Shown piece after piece: positions 31,270-38,579 of a stretch of DNA of 64,000 bases. The stretch covers positions 1,338,501 through 1,402,500 of the forward strand of contig NZ_CP019437.1 of NCBI RefSeq assembly GCF_001940525.2. Reading direction: 5' to 3'. The position numbers were made by a program, and so were the translations under genes. The notes under the pieces were generated by a model. It searched no databases. It had not been told where the DNA came from and saw only the letters and a list, made by a program, of their open reading frames with translations. Position 1 is the first letter of the stretch. Each line of letters opens with the position of its first letter. The DNA is from Thioclava nitratireducens (lineage in GTDB: Bacteria; Pseudomonadota; Alphaproteobacteria; Rhodobacterales; Rhodobacteraceae).

Positions 31270-31773
31270 TTAGGCGCGCCCGTAGGCCTCCGCAATGGCC
31301 ACCTGCATCGCGTCTTCGGGAGTGCGTTCGCCCCAGGTCGCCAGCTGGAAAGCCGGGTAGAACCGCTCGGAGGACACGACAGCCGCGCCGATCAGCCGGT
31401 CGATCTGCTCCGGCCCGGGCATCTGCCCGCCCGATAGCACCAGCCCGTGCCGCCAGACCATCAGCCGCTGATCGGGCCAGAAGGTGAAGGCGCCGGTCCA
31501 GACCCGGTCGTTGATGCGGTTGAGAAGCTCGTAGAGCGCGCCCTCACGGGTCGCGGGCGGGTCCATCTCGAAAGTGGAGATCAGCCGCAGGGTTTCATCC
31601 ATCGGCGACCAGGCGAGGGTGATCGAGTAAGTCCGCCACTGACCCTCGACCGCCATTGCGATCTGGTCATCGGTAACCCGGTCGAATTCCCATTCATGGG
31701 CTTCGGCCAGCGTCTCGACGATGTCGATCGGGTGGAGTTCCTCGGCGTACAGATAGTCTTCGCTCAGTGCCAT
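31270..31773 (-). CDS. YbjN domain protein
   Basis: 167 residues starting MALSEDYLYAEELHPIDIVE. YbjN/type III secretion chaperone-like fold; the family is tied to stress and motility in E. coli, with an unclear mechanism. Soluble. Lies 26 bases upstream of proC on the same strand, so it may share its transcript. Confidence 0.88.
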   Translation of the reverse strand: MALSEDYLYAEELHPIDIVETLAEAHEWEFDRVTDDQIAMAVEGQWRTYSITLAWSPMDETLRLISTFEMDPPATREGALYELLNRINDRVWTGAFTFWPDQRLMVWRHGLVLSGGQMPGPEQIDRLIGAAVVSSERFYPAFQLATWGERTPEDAMQVAIAEAYGRA

Positions 31774-31796
31774 GCTCGTATCCCCCTGCCTTTTTA

Positions 31797-32019
31797 GATG
31801 CCCGGAGTGCAGCTCCCCTAGGGCTTGTCGGCTTTACAAGGAACGGCGGTAGCAGCCGCCTTTCCCTACAACATATCGTGTAGGCAGGTTTGCGTTCTGT
31901 AAAGCAATTTGTGGTGGATAAGCCGGGCGGGTGCCACGAAATCTGGGGATAGTTCATCCACAAAGCGGGGCCATTGTCTGGCTCTCTTCCGCTAAGTATT
32001 TGAGATCGCTTTGAAACGC
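31797..32019. other. structured gene-free stretch upstream of ybjN-like gene
   Basis: No gene seen. It has nested inverted repeats: GCTTTACA (31831-31838) with TGTAAAGC (31898-31905), enclosing a GGCGG/CCGCC hairpin near 31846-31860 and CCTACA/TGTAGG (about 31865-31884). It probably holds the promoter of the minus-strand ybjN-proC run. No sigma-factor match is convincing. Confidence 0.4.
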
Positions 32020-32048
32020 AAAAAGCGCCCGAAGGTCGGGCGCTTTTT
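32020..32048 (-). terminator. terminator after tRNA-Ala
   Basis: GCGCCCGA (32025-32032), loop AGG, TCGGGCGC (32036-32043), with A5 on one side and T5 on the other, so it works in both directions. It ends the minus-strand tRNA-Ala transcript. Confidence 0.9.
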
Positions 32049-32057
32049 GAGGCGGTT

Positions 32058-32133
<76 letters not shown>

Positions 32134-32219
32134 GTACCGTGGCGTGGTATTTCGCGCAAGGCGCGGGCGTTGTCAAGCGGCCCGCCCGCGCCGCACGCTA
32201 AAATTTCTGCCGATCCGCT

Positions 32220-32672
32220 TTATGCGGGCACCGAGATTTTCGACTTCACGAAATTGACCAGATCGCCTGCCGGGCGCGCCCCTGCGGCACGGGCGACCTC
32301 GCGCCCTTTCTGGAACAGGATGAAGGCGGGAATGCCCTGAATCCGGTAGCGTTGAGTCGCGGTAGGGTTCACCTGTGTGTTGATCTTCGCGAGCCGCACA
32401 TGCGGTGTCAGCTTCTCTGCGGCCATGTTGAACTGCGGCGCCATCGCCTTGCACGGGCCGCACCACGGCGCCCAGAAATCGACCAACAGCGGCAAGTCGT
32501 CCTTCTCGGCCTTGGCGAGCGTCTTGAAATCTACTTCCGTCACCTTGTGCGAAACGAGCCATCCGCCGCAGGTGCCGCATTTCGGGTTCGCGCCCAGCTT
32601 CTCGGCGGGAACGCGGTTGGCCTGTCCGCAATCGAGGCAGGTCACACGATAGCTTTGAGAGGATTGGGTCAT
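32220..32672 (-). CDS. trxC: thioredoxin 2 with N-terminal zinc ribbon
   Basis: 150 residues. Zinc ribbon C12-x2-C15 ... C32-x2-C35, then a thioredoxin domain with W70-C-G-P-C74 and the cis-Pro region IQGIPAFILF. TrxC reduces protein disulfides and is usually part of the oxidative-stress response. Stands alone, divergent from the next small gene. Confidence 0.95.
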   Translation of the reverse strand: MTQSSQSYRVTCLDCGQANRVPAEKLGANPKCGTCGGWLVSHKVTEVDFKTLAKAEKDDLPLLVDFWAPWCGPCKAMAPQFNMAAEKLTPHVRLAKINTQVNPTATQRYRIQGIPAFILFQKGREVARAAGARPAGDLVNFVKSKISVPA

Positions 32673-32740
32673 GTCACCCCTCCGTTACATTGGGTTGAAA
32701 GATATATCGGGAACCCACTTCGGCTTTGCAAGGAGACGAC

Positions 32741-32917
32741 ATGACGCGCTGGAAAGAGCTGAGCCCCGAACGCCAGATGGATCTTCGCGCCGCCTATGAC
32801 ATCGAAATGGCGCGGCACACCAATACCTGCTCGATTGACGAGAAGATTGCGCGCTTCGCCGAATGGCTCGCGCCGCAGGGCGTCGCCTTCGGGATGGAAG
32901 ACTCGGCAAAAGGCTGA
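32741..32917 (+). CDS. 58-residue small protein of unknown function
   Basis: 58 residues from ATG 32741 with AGGAGACG upstream. Sequence MTRWKELSPERQMDLRAAYD is soluble, helical and amphipathic, with one Cys (NTCSID). No family recognised. Its end nearly meets the stop of the convergent zinc-ribbon gene. Confidence 0.68.
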   Translation: MTRWKELSPERQMDLRAAYDIEMARHTNTCSIDEKIARFAEWLAPQGVAFGMEDSAKG

Positions 32918-32921
32918 TCTC

Positions 32922-34055
32922 TCAGCGGCCCTTCAGGTAGAAGAACACGCCCGCCACGATTAGTGCAGCAATCACCGCCAGTGCGATCTTCCAGGCCGAC
33001 CACGGGCGATCCCCGCGCACGCGGCCCGTCTGGGCGTTGACGACGAAGCGGTAGGAGCGGCCGCGGAACTTGTACGCGGCGGTCCAGATCGGTAGCAGGA
33101 TATGCTTGAAGGTTTCGGCCGAGAACTGCGGGTCCATCGCGCCGATCCGCTGCTCGTCGCCGCCGATATCGCGACGGATGTCGGTCTGGATGACGCGGAT
33201 CATCTCTGCCTGCGCGGCATGATGGCCCTCTTGCAGTTGCACGGTGTAGCCCTCGGCGGTGAAGCCCGCTAGGTAATCGCGCCGGTAGGGTTCGAGTGCC
33301 GTCAAATCCCAAGGGCGCAGCGCCTGCACGTACTCGGGCGACAGCGAGCGCGCGGCGTAGATCACCACATCGTCGAAATCGCGCGCGACCTGACCCGAGA
33401 CCGGGGTCCAGCGGATGCGGCGGACCTGCTCGGTGCGGGGGCCCTTGTCGGTCTGCACCGTGCGCGTGACGTAGTAAGCATCGCCGCGCTGCCCGGAATA
33501 GCGCGTGCGGGTGGCGGCATCGAAGGTCCAGAAGGGCGCGTAGATGCCGGTCATGCGCCGGCCTTTGCGGGCATATTGCGACAGCCCGTTGGGCGCGAAC
33601 CACAGCGAGCCGAGCCATTTCGAGAGCGCCGCGCGCGCCTGTTCCTCGGTCAGTTGGAAGGGGAGCACGCCTTGCGGCTTGATCAGCCGCGTCGTGCCGG
33701 TATCGACCACCACCGGCGTCGCGCAGAACGGGCATTCGGTCGCGTGCTCGCCATTCTGCAGCTCGATCGAGGCGCCGCAATTGGGGCAGGAGACGGTGCG
33801 GTGCTCCTCCATCTCCTGCGCGGGCAATTCGCGGGTCAGCGCATCGTCGAGCGGCAATTCGCGCAAACGGGCCTCACCGCGCCCGGTGGCGGAGGGAATG
33901 TCCTGCACATGGCCGCAGTGATCGCAGACGAGCCGCGTCTGGCCCGGCGCAAACCGCAGATCGGCGCCGCAGCTTTCGCAGTGATAGTGGCTCTCGCCGC
34001 GTGGGTCGGCAGGGGCGGCAGCTGCGCTCCGCCCCACTTTTGGGAAACCCAGCAT
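32922..34055 (-). CDS. zinc-ribbon membrane protein of the TelA/SPFH operon
   Basis: 377 residues. Two N-terminal double-Cys ribbons (CESCGADL...CDHCGH at about 26-48 and CPNCGAS...CPFCATP at about 89-112), a large domain with YAPFWTFDA and a single C-terminal helix (about 355-373). This matches the zinc-ribbon proteins found with YdjI-like SPFH proteins. The last gene of the operon, 4 bases after the SPFH gene. Probably senses or scaffolds at the membrane; no biochemical function is known. Confidence 0.82.
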   Translation of the reverse strand: MLGFPKVGRSAAAAPADPRGESHYHCESCGADLRFAPGQTRLVCDHCGHVQDIPSATGRGEARLRELPLDDALTRELPAQEMEEHRTVSCPNCGASIELQNGEHATECPFCATPVVVDTGTTRLIKPQGVLPFQLTEEQARAALSKWLGSLWFAPNGLSQYARKGRRMTGIYAPFWTFDAATRTRYSGQRGDAYYVTRTVQTDKGPRTEQVRRIRWTPVSGQVARDFDDVVIYAARSLSPEYVQALRPWDLTALEPYRRDYLAGFTAEGYTVQLQEGHHAAQAEMIRVIQTDIRRDIGGDEQRIGAMDPQFSAETFKHILLPIWTAAYKFRGRSYRFVVNAQTGRVRGDRPWSAWKIALAVIAALIVAGVFFYLKGR

Positions 34056-34059
34056 CGGA

Positions 34060-35187
34060 TCAGCTCGCAGCAGGCGGGGGCGGCGGCGGTGCGATGGTGA
34101 AGAGCTGCGCCAGTTCGGTCACGTCCTCGGCGCGCATCCAGCCGTTCTGACCCGGCGTCCAGACGAGACTGTCACGGGTGAGCGAGCCTTCCGAGACCAT
34201 GCGTCCCAGATGGCCGCGCCCGAAGGGCCCCTGCGTCTGGCCGTTGACCGCGAGATGCCAGACCTTCTCGACCGGCGGCGGGGGAGGGGGCGGCGGTGCG
34301 GCGGCGGCGGGTTGTTGGCCCATCTGCCCCCACGGCCCCATCTGCTGACCCATCGCCATGCCCATGCCCGCGCCCATTCCGGCCCCCATCGCCGCGCCCA
34401 TCCCGGCGGAGGCGCCCGAGCCCGGCTGCCCCATGGCCTCCGCGGCATTATATTGCATGTAGCGGTTCAGATCGCCCACGATGCCCATCGAGGTGCGCTT
34501 GTCGAGAACCGCCTCCACCGCTTCGGGAAGCGAGACGTTCTCGATGTAGAATTCCGGCAGCTCCAGCCCGTAATTCGCAATGGTGGGTGCGATCGCCTTG
34601 GTGATCACCTTACCCATGTCCGCGGTGTTCGCCGCCATGTCGAGGACCGGGATGCCCGAGCTGGCGATGGCGCGCGAAAACTCCTGCACGATCACGTTGC
34701 GCAGCTGGTAGCTGATCTCGTCCGAGGTGAACTCGCCATCGGTGCCGACGATCTCGGTCAGGAACTTGCCCGGATCGGTGACGCGCATCGAATAGGTGCC
34801 GAAGGCGCGGATGCGCACCGGGCCGAATTCGGGATCGCGCGCCATGACCGGGTTCTTCGTGCCCCATTTGAGGTCATTGAACCGCGTTGTGTTGACGAAA
34901 TAGATTTCGGACTGGAAGGGCGATTTGAACCCGTGATCCCAATGTTGAAGCGTCGTCAGAATCGGCAGGTTGTTCGTCTCCAGCATGTAGAGGCCCGGAC
35001 CGAAGATATCGGCCAGCTGCCCCTCATGGACGAAGACGGCGGCCTGACCTTCGCGGACGGTCAGCTTGGCGCCGTATTTGATCGCATGGCCCTCACGTTC
35101 GAACCGCCAGACCATCGTGTCGCGGGTGTCGTCGGTCCAGCCGATGACGTCGATGAATTCGCCCGAGAGGAAATCGAGAATGCCCAT
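34060..35187 (-). CDS. SPFH domain protein with C-terminal GYF_2 domain (YdjI-like)
   Basis: 375 residues. N-terminal MGILDFLSGEFIDVI, then an SPFH core at about 40-250 (EGQAAVFVHEGQ, IRAFGTYSMRV), an Ala/Met/Gly/Pro-rich linker at about 255-310, and a C-terminal GYF_2 (DUF4339) domain (WHLAVNGQTQGPFGRG; LVWTPGQNGWMRAEDV). The usual YdjI relatives end in a zinc ribbon instead. SPFH proteins form membrane microdomain scaffolds; GYF_2 may bind proline-rich partners. Confidence 0.88.
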   Translation of the reverse strand: MGILDFLSGEFIDVIGWTDDTRDTMVWRFEREGHAIKYGAKLTVREGQAAVFVHEGQLADIFGPGLYMLETNNLPILTTLQHWDHGFKSPFQSEIYFVNTTRFNDLKWGTKNPVMARDPEFGPVRIRAFGTYSMRVTDPGKFLTEIVGTDGEFTSDEISYQLRNVIVQEFSRAIASSGIPVLDMAANTADMGKVITKAIAPTIANYGLELPEFYIENVSLPEAVEAVLDKRTSMGIVGDLNRYMQYNAAEAMGQPGSGASAGMGAAMGAGMGAGMGMAMGQQMGPWGQMGQQPAAAAPPPPPPPPVEKVWHLAVNGQTQGPFGRGHLGRMVSEGSLTRDSLVWTPGQNGWMRAEDVTELAQLFTIAPPPPPPAAS

Positions 35188-35209
35188 GGATGCGGTTCCT
35201 TCTTGGTTC

Positions 35210-36178
35210 TCAGCTTGCGCCGCCCAGCAATTCGGCGGCGATGGTGGTGACGATCGGGCGGGCCTCGCGTTCGGTCATGCCGGGCTTCAGGCGCGGGTCG
35301 TAAAGCATCTGCAGCAGCAGCTCGTCATGCTTGGTCAGCAGCGAGAATTCCTCGTCATCGTTGAAGATCGAGGGACGCGCGCGCGGATAGTCATTCGCGA
35401 GGCCGAGCCCCTGAGCCAGCTCCTCGTGGATACAGCTGGTGCGCAGTTCCGGCGGGTGTTCGCCGCGGATCACCGCGACCGCGTCGGTATAGATCGGGCT
35501 GTCGCCCTGCGAGAAGGCGAAGACGACACAGTAGGTGGACAGCGGCAGGTTCGTGATCGCCTCGACGGAGCTTTCATCGATCCCCGGCACGAGTTGTCGC
35601 AGGCGCGGGCCGATTGCGCGACGCTCGTCTTCGTTGAGGAACAGCACGTGGAAATTGCCGCCATGCTTTACAACGCTGACCGGATGGCGCGAGGCGCTCG
35701 CGAGCTTGCCCGCATAGGCGCGCACTTCGGCGACATCCGAGGCGCGGTCGGCCTTGGGAATCGAGGCGCCGAAATCGACGTCCATCCGCACCGGTTTCTC
35801 CCAGCGCCGCAGCCGAGAGGGGGTCTGGCGGGCGACGAACCCGCCGCCCTGCGCCGCGTATTCGTCGTAGAGCGCGATATGGATAAAGTTCTGCACCAGT
35901 TGGCGCTGGTTGAACGGTGCATCGCGCGGCGCGACATCGGTGCGCAGCTGGCCGCGGCTTTCCATCTCGGCGGCGGTCTTGGCGAAATAGGCAGACATCT
36001 CTCGCGACAGCGCGCTCTGCTCCGTGACCTTGGAGCGGTCGAGATCGGCTGGCGCGCTGGGCGGGCGCGCGGTCTTGTCCGGTGCGAGCGGCGAGCCGCC
36101 CAAGCCCGGCGTGCAGGCCGAAAGGGCCAGCGCCGCCAGCCCTGCAAGAACCGGGAAGGCCGCACGCATCCGCATCAT
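35210..36178 (-). CDS. DUF2927 lipoprotein
   Basis: 322 residues. Lipoprotein signal peptide with lipobox LSAC (C22), then a Pro-rich segment and the DUF2927 domain (about 95-310). A conserved SCIHEELAQGLGLANDYP segment contains a HEExxQ-like pattern reminiscent of degenerate zincins. Its start overlaps the telA stop by four bases. Predicted periplasmic-side partner of the TelA/SPFH module. Activity not proven. Confidence 0.86.
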   Translation of the reverse strand: MMRMRAAFPVLAGLAALALSACTPGLGGSPLAPDKTARPPSAPADLDRSKVTEQSALSREMSAYFAKTAAEMESRGQLRTDVAPRDAPFNQRQLVQNFIHIALYDEYAAQGGGFVARQTPSRLRRWEKPVRMDVDFGASIPKADRASDVAEVRAYAGKLASASRHPVSVVKHGGNFHVLFLNEDERRAIGPRLRQLVPGIDESSVEAITNLPLSTYCVVFAFSQGDSPIYTDAVAVIRGEHPPELRTSCIHEELAQGLGLANDYPRARPSIFNDDEEFSLLTKHDELLLQMLYDPRLKPGMTEREARPIVTTIAAELLGGAS

Positions 36179-37353
36179 CCCGCAGCTCCGCCGGCCTGTG
36201 CAGAGGATTTCGCCGCCGACAGGGTGTTGCGCAGCTTGTCTTCCATCTCGATCAGTTCCTTCTCGGCATCGGCCCGCTTGCGCTTGCCTTCGTCGGCGAT
36301 GCGCAGGCTGTCTTCGATCGTGGCGACCAGATCGGCATTGGCCGCTTTCACCGCCTCGATGTCGAAAACCCCGCGTTCCATTTCGGTGCGGATCTCGGCA
36401 TTGGCTTCGCGCAGGTTCTTGGCGTTGGCGGTCAGCAGGTCGTTGGTGAGGTCATTCGCTTCGCGCACGGCGCCTGCCGCCTCGCGCGAGCGCTGGATCG
36501 TGACCGCCTGCGCCAGCTGAGTCTCCCAGAGAGGCACCGTGTTCACCAGCGTCGAGTTGATCTTGGTCACAAGGCTCTTGTCGTTTTCCTGGACCAGCCG
36601 GATCGAAGGCAGCGACTGCATCGTCACCTGACGCGTCAGTTTCAGATCATGCACCCGGCGTTCCAGATCGTCGCGCGCGGCGCGCAGATCGCGGAGTTCC
36701 TGTGCCTTGAGTACTTTCTGATCTTCGGAAGCGGCTTCCATCTCTGTTTCTTTTGCAGGGATTTCCTGCGTGTCGAGCTGGGCCAGCTTTTCGACGCCCG
36801 CTGCAATGTAGAGGGCGAGCTCGTCGTAGAAATGCAGCGTCTTGTCGTAGAGCATATCGAGCGATTTGATGTCCTTGAGCAGGTTATGCTCGTGGCTCAG
36901 CAACTCGTCGGTGACGCGGTCGATCTGGCCCTGCACCTCCTCGAAGCGGGCGACGAAATTGCCAAACGGAGCGGCGCGGCCCAGCAGTTTCTCCCACCAG
37001 CTGCGCTTGCGGCGTACATCGAGTTCCGACACCGAGAAGCCGCGGATCGTGGTGACGATCTGGCGCAGGCTGTCCCCGGCGGGGCCGACATCCTTGTTCT
37101 TGACGCCCGAGAGCATTTCCTGGCTGATCGATTGCAGATCGGTCTGCGCGCGCGAACCGAAGCGAACGATCGAATTCGTGTCGCTCATGTCCAGCTCGGC
37201 CATCCGCTTGCGGATTTCCTCGGCGGTTTCCGGCGGAGCCTGATCGAGCGGGGTCACCGCCTCTGCCGGGCCCGGCTCGGGCAGCAGGGAGCCGCTGACA
37301 CCTTCCACTTCGGTCATCAGCTCGGTCGCCTTCTGGCGGGTCGTCTCGGTCAT
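36175..37353 (-). CDS. telA: TelA family protein (toxic anion resistance)
   Basis: 392 residues, almost entirely helical/coiled coil from about 60 on, as in TelA/KlaA. Family-typical segments are SVSELDVRRKRSWWEKLLG and PSIRLVQENDKSL. TelA proteins were linked to tellurite resistance and recur with XpaC-like proteins, Ter-system proteins or PspA-like modules. No enzyme activity is known. It lies 61 bases downstream of the xpaC-like gene, in the same operon. Confidence 0.92.
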   Translation of the reverse strand: MTETTRQKATELMTEVEGVSGSLLPEPGPAEAVTPLDQAPPETAEEIRKRMAELDMSDTNSIVRFGSRAQTDLQSISQEMLSGVKNKDVGPAGDSLRQIVTTIRGFSVSELDVRRKRSWWEKLLGRAAPFGNFVARFEEVQGQIDRVTDELLSHEHNLLKDIKSLDMLYDKTLHFYDELALYIAAGVEKLAQLDTQEIPAKETEMEAASEDQKVLKAQELRDLRAARDDLERRVHDLKLTRQVTMQSLPSIRLVQENDKSLVTKINSTLVNTVPLWETQLAQAVTIQRSREAAGAVREANDLTNDLLTANAKNLREANAEIRTEMERGVFDIEAVKAANADLVATIEDSLRIADEGKRKRADAEKELIEMEDKLRNTLSAAKSSAQAGGAAG

Positions 37354-37414
37354 CTCAGGGCCTCCTTGCGCCTGTCGGGACAGGTCCCGGGGTCACGTGT
37401 CACGTCACGCCTCG

Positions 37415-38326
37415 TCATGTCTTTCGGGTCGTCGGCACGACCCCTTCGCGCGCCAGCCGGTCGCGCAGAACGTCGATCTCGATTTCCAGCCCTTCGCGGC
37501 CGTCTTCCAGCATCTTCCTGGTGCGCGCGGTGAAATTCGCCTCCAGATCATCCAGCAGCGCCGCGTAATCGTCGCGTGCGGTCTGATCGCGGGTGTTGCG
37601 CCACAGGTCGGCGAACTTGATCGTCGCGTCGCGCGCGCCCTGCAGATAGACCGTCATGTAGCGCCGCGCCTGCGCCAGATCGCCGGGGTCTTCCTCGACC
37701 GCGCGGAACAGATCGCGGGCAGTGGTGGCGAATTGCTCGACCCGGCCGATCAGGACACGCTCGCCCGAGGGGGTGATCGCCTTGCGCATCTCTTCCAGAT
37801 AGGCCTCGCCCTCCTTGACCACGCGGGCGACGCGCTCTTGCTGAAATTCGTCGACGCCGTCCATCCCCTTGTCCTTCAGCGGATCGAGACCGAAGGTCAC
37901 GAGCGAGACAACGGTGCCGATCGCGCCGATCCCGGCGGCTCCGATCACACCGAGGCCGGGCGCTTGTGCGCCGATGGCGAGGCCCAGCCCATAGGCGACC
38001 GAGCCCAGAATCTTCCGAGGAAAGGCGGGCCGCTTGGCCGAGGCGCGGGCGACATAGGCGAATTCCGCCCGCAGCCCCTCGCGGATCGTCCAGGCGGCGC
38101 CCGCGATCAGCGCGAAAGCCGCGAGCGCGCGGGCCAAGGTGAGGGGCCCGCTGCCGAAAGCGCTCAGCAGAAAGGGCAGGGCGGCGGCCACGATCCAGAA
38201 CGGACGGCCTTCCTGGGGGTGGCGAGCATCGGGACGGCGATGGGGAGGTACGCTGCGGGGATCGTGCAGGTCGGGCCCGCTGGCCGGGCCTTGGGGCGAG
38301 TATTTTCCGCCATAGCGTTGAGCCAT
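37415..38326 (-). CDS. XpaC-like 5-bromo-4-chloroindolyl phosphate hydrolysis family protein
   Basis: 303 residues from ATG 38326. The N-terminal half has hydrophobic helices (about 40-85 and 115-155, AYGLGLAIGAQAPGLGV) and the C-terminal half is helical (about 170-303), as in XpaC, the regular neighbour of TelA. The family name comes from an indirect phosphatase phenotype in Bacillus; no catalytic motif is visible. The start overlaps the preceding tiny ORF (TGATG). Confidence 0.85.
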   Translation of the reverse strand: MAQRYGGKYSPQGPASGPDLHDPRSVPPHRRPDARHPQEGRPFWIVAAALPFLLSAFGSGPLTLARALAAFALIAGAAWTIREGLRAEFAYVARASAKRPAFPRKILGSVAYGLGLAIGAQAPGLGVIGAAGIGAIGTVVSLVTFGLDPLKDKGMDGVDEFQQERVARVVKEGEAYLEEMRKAITPSGERVLIGRVEQFATTARDLFRAVEEDPGDLAQARRYMTVYLQGARDATIKFADLWRNTRDQTARDDYAALLDDLEANFTARTRKMLEDGREGLEIEIDVLRDRLAREGVVPTTRKT

Positions 38327-38409
38327 CACACGCTCCCGGTGAACGCGACCGACAGCGTCAGCGCGATCATCAGCCAGAAAGCGATTCTCTTTTGCGCTTC
38401 GCGCGACAT
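38326..38409 (-). CDS. 27-residue putative membrane peptide leading the TelA operon
   Basis: 27 residues: a short basic start (MSREAQKR) and one hydrophobic helix. Its stop and the XpaC start share one base (TGATG), which suggests coupling. An AGGGG site lies upstream. Too short for certainty; it could also be a leader peptide or a chance frame. Confidence 0.42.
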   Translation of the reverse strand: MSREAQKRIAFWLMIALTLSVAFTGSV

Positions 38410-38444
38410 CGCCAGCCCCTGCCATCGGACGCGAATTCCGGCGT

Positions 38445-38475
38445 CCTGATAATATTTTATAAGCAGGCTGGCGGG
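38445..38475 (-). promoter_or_regulatory. possible promoter of the TelA operon
   Basis: A sharply AT-rich island (ATAATATTTTATAA on the plus strand, about 38449-38462) in otherwise GC-rich DNA, about 40 bases upstream of the 27-residue ORF. It could hold the -10 element. No clear -35 box. Confidence 0.3.
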
Positions 38476-38520
38476 TCTATGCCAGAGAGACGGTGTGAAA
38501 TTCGCGTAAACCCGCCGAGG

Positions 38521-38559
38521 AAAAAAGTGAGGGGAAAACCACGGCGGTTTTCCCCTCAC
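38521..38559 (-). terminator. intrinsic terminator of rluB
   Basis: GTGAGGGGAAAACC (38527-38540), loop ACGGC, GGTTTTCCCCTCAC (38546-38559): a 14-bp perfect stem. On the minus strand it is followed by TTTTTT. Confidence 0.93.
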
Positions 38560-38579
38560 TCAAAGCGTGTTTTCGCCGG

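Noticed and set aside
31951..31964. DnaA-box-like sequence TCATCCACA as a sign of a replication origin
   Set aside because: A single near match with one mismatch; no cluster of boxes or AT-rich unwinding region, and the neighbours are not origin genes.
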